NCBI RefSeq assembly: GCF_017114825.1
Contig: NZ_JADEVO010000036.1
Location: 1-64,000 of the forward strand
Origin: Pseudomonas gregormendelii
GTDB lineage: Bacteria > Pseudomonadota > Gammaproteobacteria > Pseudomonadales > Pseudomonadaceae
Direction of reading: 5' to 3'
Length of the DNA stretch: 64,000 bases
Shown in pieces: positions 8,226 to 16,411 of this stretch. The notes beneath the pieces are model-generated. The model saw only the letters and a program-made list of their open reading frames with translations, was not told the origin of the DNA and searched no databases. Every line of letters begins with the position of its first letter. Positions within the stretch are counted from its first letter, which is position 1. The position numbers and the translations under genes are program-made.

Positions 8226-8840
8226 TCACGAATGAATCGGCAACGCCAACCCAAACACCACAAAAAACCCACCACATACCTTATTGAACCGCCGCCCGGT
8301 CCGAGCCAGCCAAGGCCGCACCCGGTGCGCTGCACTTGCCACCATATACTCAACCACAAACTCTACCACCGCATACGTCAGGGCAATCGCTGCCGTTTGC
8401 GCAATGATGCTCCTGTACGGATCCAGGAACGGCGGAATAAACGCAGTAAACAGCAGCAGTGCCTTGGGATTTGAAAGCGCCGACACCAGTCCTTGGCGGA
8501 ACAGCGACCAGCGTCGAAAGCTTGTAGCACCGGTCGGCTCAAGACTGACCGGCGCAGACCGCCACAGCCCCCAGCCCAGCCAGATCAGATAGAGCCCGCC
8601 CACCACCTTCAATACGGTGAACCAGGTCGCCGATGCCTGGATCAGTGCACCCAGGCCCAAAGCACAAAGCGCAAGCACCACTGCAAAGCCGAGTACGCCG
8701 CCGGTGATGGTGAACAGTGTTCTGCGGCTGCCGTGAAGCGCGCCATGGGTAAGGACCAGTAACGCATTCGGCCCTGGCACGACGGCGATGCCGAAGCAGG
8801 TAATGAGGTACAGCAACCAGGTGTCGAATGGCATGGGCAT
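8226..8840 (-). CDS. LysE/RhtB-family amino acid exporter
   Basis: A 204-residue inner-membrane protein of normal LysE/RhtB length with about six hydrophobic segments. The hallmark VVPGPNALLVLTHGALHGSR follows the first helix, and SALSNPKALLLFTAFIPPFL is the second conserved block. Family members export amino acids such as lysine, homoserine or threonine. The gene is divergent from a LysR regulator with a palindromic box between them, the usual arrangement for effector-controlled exporters. An in-frame GTG at 8846 is an alternative start. Confidence 0.88.
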   Translation of the reverse strand: MPMPFDTWLLYLITCFGIAVVPGPNALLVLTHGALHGSRRTLFTITGGVLGFAVVLALCALGLGALIQASATWFTVLKVVGGLYLIWLGWGLWRSAPVSLEPTGATSFRRWSLFRQGLVSALSNPKALLLFTAFIPPFLDPYRSIIAQTAAIALTYAVVEFVVEYMVASAAHRVRPWLARTGRRFNKVCGGFFVVFGLALPIHS

Positions 8841-8917
8841 ATCCACAAAGCGTTGATTTGGTCAGGATCTTGCGGGTGAAGCATTGTCATGAAAAGCGCA
8901 TAATTCAGGTCTTAGCC

Positions 8918-8932
8918 ATTCGATTAACGAAT
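8918..8932. promoter_or_regulatory. Probable LysR box (T-N11-A) between lysE-type and lysR-type genes
   Basis: ATTCGATTAACGAAT is a perfect 5-bp inverted repeat around a 5-bp spacer and fits the T-N11-A rule. It is 12 bp before the LysR start and about 78 bp before the divergent exporter start, suitable for autoregulation and activation of the exporter. Confidence 0.55.
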
Positions 8933-8944
8933 AGAGGATTCGCC

Positions 8945-9808
8945 ATGCCCGCGAGTGATTTGCAGATCGATTGGCTCAAGTGTTTCGTGGCGGTGGTGGA
9001 TGCCGGTTCGCTGTCGGGCGCGGCCCATGAGGTGAACCGGTCGCAGTCCGCTGTCAGCATGCAGATGAAGAAGCTGGAGGCCGCGCTTGGACGGCAGTTG
9101 TTGAGTCGTGGCCCAAGGCACCTGCAACTGACCGACGATGGTCAGACGCTGTTGAGCTACGCCCGGCGCATGCTCGCATTGCATGCCGAGACCCAGGCGG
9201 CTTTTCACGGTGAGGAGTTGTCTGGGCGGATTCGCCTTGGCGTCGCGGAGGACTACGCCGCCAGGTATCTCACGCCGCTCCTGAAGCGTTTTTCGCCGCG
9301 CTATGCCGGGGTGGAAATAGAGCTGACCTGTGAGCAGTCGACTGCACTAATTCCGCGGGTTCGAAGCGGTGATCTGGATCTGGCGCTAGTGTCCAGGGAC
9401 TCGGCGCAAAGCGGGACGTTTCTCTTCAAGGAGCCGATGGTTTGGGTGGGCTCACCCCAGTTTGAACTCTGGAGACGCGACCCGGTGCCGATCGCCGTGT
9501 ACGAAAGCGCAAGCCTGGCTCGGCTTTATGCCGTGAATTCACTGACCCAACGGGGCCGCCAATTCAAGGTGGTCTACAACAGTTCGAGTCTCGCGGGCCA
9601 GGTGGCGGCAGTGGAGGGCGGGCTTGCGATTGCCGCGATTACCCAGTGCACCGTGCAGCCATCGCTTCAGGTCTTGGGCAGCGAGCACGGCTTGGGCAGC
9701 ATTGAACCGATGGAGGTGTCGATTCTGCGCAGCCGGGCTTCGCGTGGGTCGAAAGCGGTGAATGGCCTGCATGCTTTCATCATCAGTGCGCTGAGGCATC
9801 AGGTGTAG
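8945..9808 (+). CDS. LysR-family regulator, likely of the divergent exporter
   Basis: A 287-residue LysR protein. The HTH spans about residues 5-62 (LQIDWLKCFVAVVDAGSLSG, then VNRSQSAVSMQMKKLEAALG). The effector domain begins near SGRIRLGVAEDYAARYL. The ATG at 8945 is preferred over the open frame from 8828 because the downstream start is at the normal position relative to the HTH and has GAGGA upstream. Divergent orientation with the LysE-type gene makes that its likely target. Confidence 0.88.
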   Translation: MPASDLQIDWLKCFVAVVDAGSLSGAAHEVNRSQSAVSMQMKKLEAALGRQLLSRGPRHLQLTDDGQTLLSYARRMLALHAETQAAFHGEELSGRIRLGVAEDYAARYLTPLLKRFSPRYAGVEIELTCEQSTALIPRVRSGDLDLALVSRDSAQSGTFLFKEPMVWVGSPQFELWRRDPVPIAVYESASLARLYAVNSLTQRGRQFKVVYNSSSLAGQVAAVEGGLAIAAITQCTVQPSLQVLGSEHGLGSIEPMEVSILRSRASRGSKAVNGLHAFIISALRHQV

Positions 9809-9857
9809 GCCCGCAGAAGATTTGTCATCCTCCACGAGCCCGGCGCCGGTGAATGGA

Positions 9858-10991
9858 TCAGCTACGCATCACCTCATCCAGCGCCTGTTCCAGGGTGCTG
9901 ACCGTGCGCTCGATATTGTGCAGCTTTTCGAGCCCGAATAGACCGATGCGAAAGGTCTGGAAGTCGGCTGGCTCGTCGCACTGCAACGGTACTCCGGCAG
10001 CGATCTGCAGGCCTTGGGCGACAAATTTCTTGCCGCTCTTGATGTCGGCATCGTCGGTGTAGCTCACCACCACGCCAGGGGCCTGGAAGCCGGCGGCGGC
10101 CACGCTCTTGATCCCCTTGGCGGTCAACATGGCGCGCACCCGGTCGCCCAGCGCTTGTTGTTCGTCGCGGACCTTGTCGAAGCCGTAGGCTTGCGTCTCT
10201 TTCATCACTTCGTTGAAGCGCGCGAGGGCGTCGCTGGGCATGGTGGCATGGTAGGCATGCCCGCCCTGTTCGTAGGCCTGCATGATCTGCAGCCATTTTT
10301 TCAGGTCGCAGGCAAAACTGCTGCTCTGCGTCTGTTCGATGCGCGCCAGGGCCAGGGGACTGAACATCACCAGGGCGCAGCACGGGGAGGCGCTCCAGCC
10401 TTTCTGCGGTGCGCTGATCAGCAGGTCGATGGCGCATTTGTGCATATCGACCCACAGCGCGCCCGAGGCGATGCAGTCCAGCACGAACAGGCCACCCACC
10501 GCATGCACGGCGTCGCCGACGGCGCGCATATAGTCATCGGGCAGGATAATCCCCGATGAGGTTTCAACGTGGGGGGCGAAGACCACCTGTGGCTTGTGCG
10601 CCTGAATGGCTGCCAGCACCTCGTCCAGCGGGGGCGGAGCATAGGCGGCCTGGCGACCCGTCTCGACCGGTCGAGCTTTGAGTACCGTGGTCGCCGCCGG
10701 GATGTTGCCCATCTCCAGGATCTGGCTCCAGCGATAACTGAACCAGCCGTTGCGGATTACCAGGCATTGCTGGCCGCCGGCAAACTGCCGCGCCACCGCC
10801 TCCATGCCAAATGTACCGCTGCCCGGCACCACTGCAACGGCCTCGGCGTTGTAGACCTGTTTCAGGGTGCTGGAAATGTTCTTCATCACCCCCTGGAAGG
10901 ACTGCGACATGTGGTTGAGCGAGCGGTCGGTGTAGACCACCGAGTACTCGACCAGCCCCTCGGGATCGATACTGGGATAGAGCTTTGACAT
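9858..10991 (-). CDS. Class-V aminotransferase (alanine-glyoxylate/serine-pyruvate type)
   Basis: A 377-residue PLP enzyme of fold type I. The likely Schiff-base lysine is in LISAPQKGWSASPCCALV, the PLP-phosphate contact is in VVPGSGTFGMEAVA, and the cofactor aspartate is in FVLDCIASGALW. Family members transfer amino groups between alanine or serine and glyoxylate or related keto acids. The ATG at 10991 has AGGAG upstream, so the frame extending to 11126 is not used. It is convergent with the LysR gene and divergent from the ASCH gene. Specific substrate unknown. Confidence 0.85.
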   Translation of the reverse strand: MSKLYPSIDPEGLVEYSVVYTDRSLNHMSQSFQGVMKNISSTLKQVYNAEAVAVVPGSGTFGMEAVARQFAGGQQCLVIRNGWFSYRWSQILEMGNIPAATTVLKARPVETGRQAAYAPPPLDEVLAAIQAHKPQVVFAPHVETSSGIILPDDYMRAVGDAVHAVGGLFVLDCIASGALWVDMHKCAIDLLISAPQKGWSASPCCALVMFSPLALARIEQTQSSSFACDLKKWLQIMQAYEQGGHAYHATMPSDALARFNEVMKETQAYGFDKVRDEQQALGDRVRAMLTAKGIKSVAAAGFQAPGVVVSYTDDADIKSGKKFVAQGLQIAAGVPLQCDEPADFQTFRIGLFGLEKLHNIERTVSTLEQALDEVMRS

Positions 10992-11048
10992 GGGTGACTC
11001 CTGTGGCAGAGATGTCAGTGGTATCGACCCTGCCCTAAGCCTTGGCAA

Positions 11049-11525
11049 ATGACAAGATTGCACGAGGTTGAATTGCAATGCCCGCCGTACGGCGCCGGGT
11101 ACCGTCTGGGCGCGGATCGGCGCCAAATGCTTGCGAGCCGCCCCCGTTGCCCTCGGTGTCAGGCCGTGTGGGCATTGGTCCCGGGCCGGATCGCTTCTGG
11201 AGAGAAAACCCTCGAGGTCCGTCGTTGGTATCCAGATTTAGCCCCCTCCGAGGATCTCCTGATTGTCGAAAACGGACGGTTTCTTCATGAGGAGGGTGAC
11301 GAAGACCCTGACGGTACAGCCGTCGCGATTGTGCGAGTAAAAGCTGTACGTCCATTCGTCCAGGCTGACATGCAAGCGGCCTGTGCAAGTTATTTCGAGG
11401 AAGGCTGGCTGGCATGGGAGCTGAGTGACTTAAGACCGGTCACACACCCTGTGACCGTTCACGCGGCACGGGGTATCTACGAGGTAGATTTCCTCCTGCC
11501 CGAGACGATTTACCCATTGAAATAG
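11049..11525 (+). CDS. ASCH-domain protein
   Basis: The 158-residue frame contains an ASCH fold: VPGRIASGEKTLEVRRW (about 44-60), a beta-rich middle (LLIVENGRF, AVAIVRVKAVRPF) and a C-terminal WLAWELSDLRPV block. ASCH proteins resemble PUA domains and some bind or hydrolyse modified nucleosides. The first 40 residues contain CPRC and look less family-like; a GTG at 11166 just before the ASCH core is an alternative start, giving a typical ~119-residue protein. Divergent from the aminotransferase gene. Confidence 0.65.
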   Translation: MTRLHEVELQCPPYGAGYRLGADRRQMLASRPRCPRCQAVWALVPGRIASGEKTLEVRRWYPDLAPSEDLLIVENGRFLHEEGDEDPDGTAVAIVRVKAVRPFVQADMQAACASYFEEGWLAWELSDLRPVTHPVTVHAARGIYEVDFLLPETIYPLK

Positions 11526-11535
11526 GCGATCTGCC

Positions 11536-11790
11536 TTACGTGCCAGACTTGCTCAACTGCGCGCCTTTCGCAAGCTCAATGGCCGCCATAATAGCTGCAC
11601 GAGCTTGGGGGCTATTTTTCCAGCAAGTCGACCCCGTGGCCGCCGACGCATGAGCCAGGATGTCAGTAACACTCGCCTCGCTGAGCACCGCCAGTGAGTC
11701 AATGCCCATCTGCTCAAGTCGACCGATAACGGCCGGCCCCACGCCCTTGAGGGCCAGCAAAGCATTGTATTCCGTCAATGGAAATGGCAT
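11536..11790 (-). CDS. Small helix-hairpin-helix protein
   Basis: An 84-residue protein with an HhH-like core, LLALKGVGPAVIGRLEQMGI at about residues 10-29, then a second helical pair with LAHASAATGSTCWKNSP. The motif GVGP is the classic non-specific DNA-backbone turn. The ATG at 11790 has ACAGGAG upstream, better than the longer start at 11850. It is convergent with the ASCH gene, 10 bp apart. Possibly a small nucleic-acid-binding protein; role unknown. Confidence 0.68.
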   Translation of the reverse strand: MPFPLTEYNALLALKGVGPAVIGRLEQMGIDSLAVLSEASVTDILAHASAATGSTCWKNSPQARAAIMAAIELAKGAQLSKSGT

Positions 11791-11933
11791 CCGTAAACTC
11801 CTGTTATCGGCCAATGGGGACGGCGTAGTTTGCCCGACGGGAGAGGGCATCTCAATAGATGGACTTCTTCACTCCAGGCGTAGGCGAAATCCCCCCGCAA
11901 AAAGCCCGTAGGCTCCAATGCCGTTGTAGGAGC

Positions 11934-12025
11934 GAGCTTGCTCGCGAAGAACTTATAGGCGCCGCGTTTACTCTGGCTTCACGCGTTATCGTTGGCGTTT
12001 CTCGCGAGCAAGCTCGCTCCTGCAG
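11934..12025. repeat. REP-type inverted repeat, GAGCGAGCTTGCTCGC family
   Basis: TTGTAGGAGCGAGCTTGCTCG is mirrored by CGAGCAAGCTCGCTCCTGCAG. It fills most of the gap upstream of the MFS gene at 12218. A near-identical copy, including the spacer theme GCCGCGT and CGCGTTATCGTT, occurs at 14933-15034. Confidence 0.85.
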
Positions 12026-12085
12026 TGGGTCGATGTTCCCGTTATTGAACAGCATTGCACCAGATGCGCAGGCTTATTCGTTTCA

Positions 12086-12126
12086 GCTTAAATCCCACAT
12101 AATGGGCTTATAATTCACATATTGAA
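12086..12126 (+). promoter_or_regulatory. Putative promoter and short palindrome before the MFS gene
   Basis: A good -10 hexamer TATAAT lies at 12109-12114, about 104 bp before the MFS start; the -35 region (GCTTAA at 12086-12091) is weak, as in activator-dependent promoters. Immediately downstream TTCACATATTGAA (12114-12126) contains inverted TTCA/TGAA arms that could bind a repressor. No regulator gene adjoins the operon. Confidence 0.35.
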
Positions 12127-12217
12127 CTAAGTTCTCGGCTGGTTTAAGGTCAGTCACAACCCAGTGACCCGACGCCGTCCGGCCACCGAGAATAAAGACA
12201 ATAAGAGGAATTCCCCC

Positions 12218-13561
12218 ATGACTGGTCCTTCGCTGGACAGCCGTCTGCACGCCAGCACCATGAAGACGCTCAACCTAAAGCTGATTCCGTTCCTCATGTT
12301 GCTTTACATGGTGGCCTACATCGACAAGTCGAACATTTCGGTGGCGGCGTTGACGATGAATGCCGACCTCGGCCTCAGCCTGCGCATGTATGGCATCGGC
12401 GTGGGGTTGTTCTTCCTGACCTACATCCTGTTCGAAGTGCCGAGCAGCCTGATCCTGACCAAGGTCGGTGCGCGGCGCTGGATTGCGCGGATCATGATCA
12501 CCTGGGGCATCATTGCCGCGGGCATGAGCCTGATCCAGAGCGCCAACCAGCTGTACGTGATGCGTCTGCTGCTGGGGGCCGCCGAAGCGGGTTTCACGCC
12601 CGGGATCATCTACTACCTCTCCCAGTGGTTCCCGCGCAGCGACCGAGCCAGGGCCATGTCGTGGTTCTACATTGGCGCTGCGCTGGCGTCGGTGATCGGT
12701 CTGCCGATGTCGGGTGCCTTGCTGAATCTGGATGGCCTGTTCGGCGTTAATGGCTGGCGCTGGTTGTTCCTGCTCGAAGGCATTCCGGCGATTGTGCTGG
12801 GCTACGTGGTGTTGCGCTACATGCCCGAAACGCCGGCCTCTACCCACTGGCTCGACAGCGCGCAGAAGGACTGGCTCAGCCGCACCATGCAGGCCGAGCA
12901 GGCAACGACGGTGATCTCGCACAAGGACGCCTGGCATGTGGCTTTTCGCAGTCGCCAGGTGTGGTTGCTCAGCCTGTTCTGGTTGCTGCAGGCGTTTGGC
13001 ACCATCGGCGTCACGCTGTTCCTGCCACTGATTGTGCAGTCGGTATCGAAGCAGGGCTCGTTCGTGGTCAGCCTGCTATCGGCGATGCCATTCTTCCTGG
13101 CGTGCGTGTTCATGTACCTGAACGGCCGTCACTCCGATCGCACCGGCGAGCGGGGCTGGCATTTGGGTGGGCCATTGTTGGCGGCCGGAGTGCTGCTGGC
13201 CCTGGCAGTGTTTACCGGCAACCAGTGGCTGGCGTACGTGCTGCTGGTGGTGGCGGTGGGGCTGAACTGGGCGGCGACGCCGGTGTTCTGGGCGACCACC
13301 ACCGAATACCTGTCCGGGCCGGCGGCTGCCGTATCGATTGCCTTGATCAACTCCATTGCCAACATTGCCGGCCTGGGCTTGCCGCCGGTGATGGGCTGGA
13401 TCAAGGACGCCACCCATAGCTATGACTATGCCTTGTTGCTGGTGGCCGCCGCGCTGCTGGCGGGGGGGCTGTTAGGGCTCTATTTGGGCGGCGGCAAACG
13501 CAGCCGCAAGGTCACTACCGTTTCTGTTCCGGGAGGCATCGATGAAATCAACCGTGCTTAA
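12218..13561 (+). CDS. MFS transporter, anion:cation symporter type
   Basis: A 447-residue transporter. The first helix region LIPFLMLLYMVAYIDKSNIS, the EAGFTPGIIYYLSQWFPRSD block after TM4 and the WRWLFLLEGIPAI block are typical of the phthalate/tartrate/galactonate ACS branch. The ATG at 12218 follows AAGAGGAA; the longer frame from 12164 lacks a site. Its last 20 bp overlap the dehydrogenase gene, implying one transcript. It probably imports the organic acid reduced or oxidised by that enzyme. Confidence 0.87.
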   Translation: MTGPSLDSRLHASTMKTLNLKLIPFLMLLYMVAYIDKSNISVAALTMNADLGLSLRMYGIGVGLFFLTYILFEVPSSLILTKVGARRWIARIMITWGIIAAGMSLIQSANQLYVMRLLLGAAEAGFTPGIIYYLSQWFPRSDRARAMSWFYIGAALASVIGLPMSGALLNLDGLFGVNGWRWLFLLEGIPAIVLGYVVLRYMPETPASTHWLDSAQKDWLSRTMQAEQATTVISHKDAWHVAFRSRQVWLLSLFWLLQAFGTIGVTLFLPLIVQSVSKQGSFVVSLLSAMPFFLACVFMYLNGRHSDRTGERGWHLGGPLLAAGVLLALAVFTGNQWLAYVLLVVAVGLNWAATPVFWATTTEYLSGPAAAVSIALINSIANIAGLGLPPVMGWIKDATHSYDYALLLVAAALLAGGLLGLYLGGGKRSRKVTTVSVPGGIDEINRA

Positions 13562-14474
13562 AGTTGCGCGTCTGCCAGACATGCTCAGCGAGCGGCTGTA
13601 TGCCGACTATGACGTGCTTGAGGGCAGTGAGAGCGGCGAGGAACTGGAGGCGCGAACGCTGCGTGGTATTCGCGCGCTGATCGCCAATGGCGAGTCGAGG
13701 GTGAGCGCCGGTTTGATCGAGCGCCTGCCGGATCTGCAAGTGATCGTGGTGTTTGGCGTTGGTTATGACGGCATCGACGTCGAAGCGGCCCGGGCCCGTG
13801 GCATTGCGGTCACGCATACGCCGGATGTGCTGACCGACGACGTCGCCGATTTTGCCATGACCTTGCTGCTTGGCACGGCGCGGCGCATTGCACGGGCGGA
13901 CCGTTTTGTGCGCGAAGGGCGCTGGCAACAGGGGCCTTTTCCGTTCACTCGCAAGGTCAGTGGCAAGCGTCTGGGAATCGTTGGGCTGGGGCGCATCGGC
14001 AAGGCGATTGCGCAGCGCGCGGCGGCGTTCGACATGCAGATCAGCTACCACGGCCGGCGTCCGCTCGGAGTGGACTACCCGTATTACGCTTCGGTCACCG
14101 AACTGGCGGCGGCGGTGGATTTCCTGCTGGTTGCAGTGGGCGGTGGGGACTCGACTCATCACATGGTCGATGCCGGCGTGCTCGATGCGTTGGGCAGCCA
14201 GGGCATCCTGATTAACGTGGGGCGCGGCAGTGTGGTCGATGAGGCGGCGCTGGCACAGGCGTTGGCTGAGGGGCGGCTGTTGGGGGCAGGGCTGGACGTA
14301 TTCGAGGATGAACCGCGGCCGCATGCGCGGTTGCTGGATCTGGACAACGTGCTGCTGGCGCCGCACATGGCCAGTGCCACCTGGGATACGCGGCGGGCGA
14401 TGTCGGACCTGACCTTGGCCAACCTCGCTGCGCATTTTGCCGGCGAGCCGTTGCCGACACCGGTGCCGGATTGA
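13542..14474 (+). CDS. D-isomer-specific 2-hydroxyacid dehydrogenase (glyoxylate/hydroxypyruvate reductase-like)
   Basis: A 310-residue NAD(P)-dependent enzyme. The Rossmann motif is LGIVGLGRIGKAIA at about residues 145-158. Catalytic-core signatures are NVGRGSVVDE (the conserved Arg), DVFEDEPRPH (Glu) and LLAPHMASAT (His). It starts inside the preceding MFS gene, with GGGAGG upstream, indicating translational coupling. The family interconverts 2-keto acids and D-2-hydroxy acids; together with the ACS transporter it suggests use of a hydroxy acid. Exact substrate not deducible. Confidence 0.87.
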   Translation: MKSTVLKVARLPDMLSERLYADYDVLEGSESGEELEARTLRGIRALIANGESRVSAGLIERLPDLQVIVVFGVGYDGIDVEAARARGIAVTHTPDVLTDDVADFAMTLLLGTARRIARADRFVREGRWQQGPFPFTRKVSGKRLGIVGLGRIGKAIAQRAAAFDMQISYHGRRPLGVDYPYYASVTELAAAVDFLLVAVGGGDSTHHMVDAGVLDALGSQGILINVGRGSVVDEAALAQALAEGRLLGAGLDVFEDEPRPHARLLDLDNVLLAPHMASATWDTRRAMSDLTLANLAAHFAGEPLPTPVPD

Positions 14475-14483
14475 CCCGCCGGG

Positions 14484-14567
14484 TCAGTCTTGCGGCAGGT
14501 TATTGAAGATTTTTTCCAGCGTGGCATTCAGTTTGGTGATCTGGGCTTCAGTGCCGGTCACCGCATA
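14484..14567 (-). other. Possible gene remnant (C-terminal fragment)
   Basis: The minus strand reads YAVTGTEAQITKLNATLEKI followed by FNNLPQD and a stop, which looks like the natural end of a helical protein. No convincing start or body lies upstream. It may be a decayed gene tail or chance. Confidence 0.22.
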
Positions 14568-14691
14568 TGTATAAGCCCACACTAGAAGACCACCACACAG
14601 CCCCGTTCGTCCATAACCGGGCACTTGCAACGATGTGCTCTCTCTCATATACAAGCGCGGAATTCCCGCGCATTGCGAACGGAGAGCCAAC

Positions 14692-14889
14692 ATGGAAATC
14701 GACGAGAATGCCCCAGGCAATATTTCCCAGAAGGGCGTGTCGGGCGGCACTGACAACGAGACAGGCCATGATCCTATAAGAAGTGGAATCGAGGTCCCGC
14801 TTCCAGCTGACGATGAGGCGTCTGTCGACGAAGAAATGACCGACGTGGATGCCGCCAATTCGGTATCCAGCGAGCACCCCAACCCTTGA
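14692..14889 (+). CDS. Small acidic, probably disordered protein
   Basis: A 65-residue protein starting MEIDENAPGNISQKGVSGG, rich in Asp, Glu, Ser and Asn and with no hydrophobic core. GGAGAG lies 7 nt before the ATG, a strong ribosome site that selects this start over the frame opening at 14635. It lies between two catabolic units and is followed by a REP. Function unknown. Confidence 0.5.
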   Translation: MEIDENAPGNISQKGVSGGTDNETGHDPIRSGIEVPLPADDEASVDEEMTDVDAANSVSSEHPNP

Positions 14890-14932
14890 TGGGCAGTCCA
14901 CCCAAAACGCCCAAGCCAGTGTCGTAATGCTG

Positions 14933-15034
14933 TTGTAGGAGCGAGCTTGCTCGCGAAAAACGTATAGACGCCGCGTACACACAGGCTTCGCGCGTTATCG
15001 TTGACGGTTTTCGCGAGCCAGCTCGCTCCTACAA
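14933..15034. repeat. REP-type inverted repeat, GAGCGAGCTTGCTCGC family
   Basis: TTGTAGGAGCGAGCTTGCTCG pairs with CGAGCCAGCTCGCTCCTACAA. The spacer is very similar to that of the copy at 11934-12025, so the two are recent relatives as whole units. Confidence 0.85.
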
Positions 15035-15101
15035 AGGTCAGTCGCTGTACCGGGCATTTGTTTCATCAGCGGAATCACCTATGCGCAATTCCTGAAGCAG
15101 C

Positions 15102-15236
15102 CTACTCAACAGTACACGTCCACACATGATTCATCCGGTAAGCCGCCCGGGTAAACCTCACATCCGATACCAGAACTATCCCGCGCTGCTGCAGCGCGGC
15201 GGTCATTTGTACGAGTGTCTCTGCTTCAATTGTCAT
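15102..15236 (-). CDS. Small ORF, 44 residues, unknown function
   Basis: The frame opens MTIEAETLVQMTAALQQRGI and closes MNHVWTCTVE. CCAGGAGCC lies just upstream of the ATG. Composition is balanced and folded-looking, with an amphipathic helix followed by a beta-prone segment (IVLVSDVRF). It is divergent from the KDSG aldolase gene. Not recognised. Confidence 0.45.
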   Translation of the reverse strand: MTIEAETLVQMTAALQQRGIVLVSDVRFTRAAYRMNHVWTCTVE

Positions 15237-15358
15237 CGCTGGCTCCTGGTCAGAAAGTACTGCGTTACGTAATTCTTGACCGAATGGTCAACCAGACAAT
15301 TCCATTTTTTTATCCCTCGATCCCCTACCCAAGGACTCAATCAACAACCACAAGTAAA

Positions 15359-15420
15359 AATCGTAGCGCTGCGATTATTTCTGGAATATGCTTTCAGTCC
15401 TAATTTGCAGCGCTGCGATT
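15359..15420 (+). promoter_or_regulatory. Paired LacI-type operators and promoter of the first SQ operon
   Basis: Two 18-bp sites share the half-site GCTGCGATT: AATCGTAGCGCTGCGATT (15359-15376) and ATTTGCAGCGCTGCGATT (15403-15420), with centres 44 bp apart. A candidate -10 TAATTT (15401-15406) lies between or over them. The same pair occurs before the transporter operon at 21703-21766. The central GCGC and dyad symmetry are typical of LacI/GalR operators, and the only LacI gene in the window sits in this locus. The interval 15237-15476 holds nothing else. Confidence 0.8.
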
Positions 15421-15476
15421 TTGCTTTCAAGCACCGCCAGTAGCGCCGCCACCCCATCTGAAACCGGAGGCACGCC

Positions 15477-16280
15477 ATGTCCGACGTACACTCAACCCAG
15501 ACCTTTGCCAGCCGCTTGAACGGCCCCAGCGCTCCCATTGGCACCTGGCTGATGTCCGGGTCTGCAAGCACCGCCGAAGCCCTGGGTTACGCCGGTTTTG
15601 ACTGGCTATTGGTCGACATGGAACACGTGCCCATCGAATTTCGCGATCTGTGGCAAATCCTCCAGGCCATCCACTGCGGGGGCGCCCAGCCGATTGTGCG
15701 GGTTGCTGCCAATGACCCGGTGCTGCTCAAGCGAGCACTGGACCTGGGTTCGTTCAACGTCATGGTGCCGTTCGTGGAGAACGCCGAGCAGGCGCAGGCG
15801 GCCGTCAACGCGGTGAAGTATCCCCCGTTGGGCAACCGCGGTTTTGCCGCCGTGCACCGTGCCAGCCGCTATGGCACCTGGGCCAACTACGGCAAGGAAG
15901 CCAACGACGCAGTGACTTGCATCCTGCAGATCGAAACGCCAACCGCGCTGGCGAACCTTGAAGAAATTGCCGCGATTGCCGGGGTCGATGCGCTGTTCCT
16001 TGGCCCGGGCGATCTGTCCGCAGCATGCGGTCACATCGGTAATCCGGGGCATCCAGAGGTTCAGGCAATGATCAGCGATGCGATCGTGCGCGCCAGCCGT
16101 ATCGGCATGCCGATGGGGATAGTCGGCGGCACGCCTGAACTGGTTCAAAGTTATCTGGAGCAGGGGTATGCCTTCGCCGCAGTGGCTTCCGACCTGGCGA
16201 TGATGATGAAGAAGGCCAACGAGTTCCTCACGGTCCTGAAGGCTCATCAGGCGCCCGTTGCGGTCACCACGCCGTATTGA
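15477..16280 (+). CDS. HpcH/HpaI class II aldolase, predicted 2-keto-3,6-dideoxy-6-sulfogluconate (KDSG) aldolase
   Basis: A 267-residue (beta/alpha)8 class II aldolase. The catalytic base is H50 (LLVDMEHVP), the pyruvate-binding Arg is R75 (IVRVAAND), and metal ligands are E153 (LQIETP) and D179 (GPGDLS). In the sulfo-Entner-Doudoroff pathway this step splits KDSG into pyruvate and sulfolactaldehyde. Family members also act on ketodeoxyrhamnonate or related compounds, so the sulfonated substrate is assigned from the surrounding SQ genes. GGAGG lies 7 nt before the ATG. It is first in an operon under a LacI-type operator pair. Confidence 0.87.
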   Translation: MSDVHSTQTFASRLNGPSAPIGTWLMSGSASTAEALGYAGFDWLLVDMEHVPIEFRDLWQILQAIHCGGAQPIVRVAANDPVLLKRALDLGSFNVMVPFVENAEQAQAAVNAVKYPPLGNRGFAAVHRASRYGTWANYGKEANDAVTCILQIETPTALANLEEIAAIAGVDALFLGPGDLSAACGHIGNPGHPEVQAMISDAIVRASRIGMPMGIVGGTPELVQSYLEQGYAFAAVASDLAMMMKKANEFLTVLKAHQAPVAVTTPY

Positions 16281-16348
16281 TTGACCTCAAGCCGGGCGGC
16301 TTCAGGAACCGGTGAAAATCACTCGCAGTCTGGCCCTCAGGAGTACTC

Positions 16349-16411
16349 ATGGCAGTTGCAAATTCCCCGACCTGTCGGCCCCCTGGCCTGTTCGAGACAG
16401 CCTGTAAATGA
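16349..16411 (+). CDS. Short leader ORF coupled to the TauE/SafE gene
   Basis: A 20-codon ORF, MAVANSPTCRPPGLFETACK, begins at an ATG with CAGGAG 6 nt upstream, a much better site than that of the following gene. Its TGA overlaps the exporter ATG as ATGA. Translating ribosomes would therefore be delivered to the exporter start. The CRPP segment could slow translation. No homolog is known to me; it may be a true leader peptide or only a coupling device. Confidence 0.5.
   Translation: MAVANSPTCRPPGLFETACK

Noticed and set aside
14484..14982. Minus-strand frames of 132 and 144 residues
   Set aside because: They cross a REP and the reverse of a small plus-strand ORF with a better ribosome site; only a short C-terminal piece looks protein-like.
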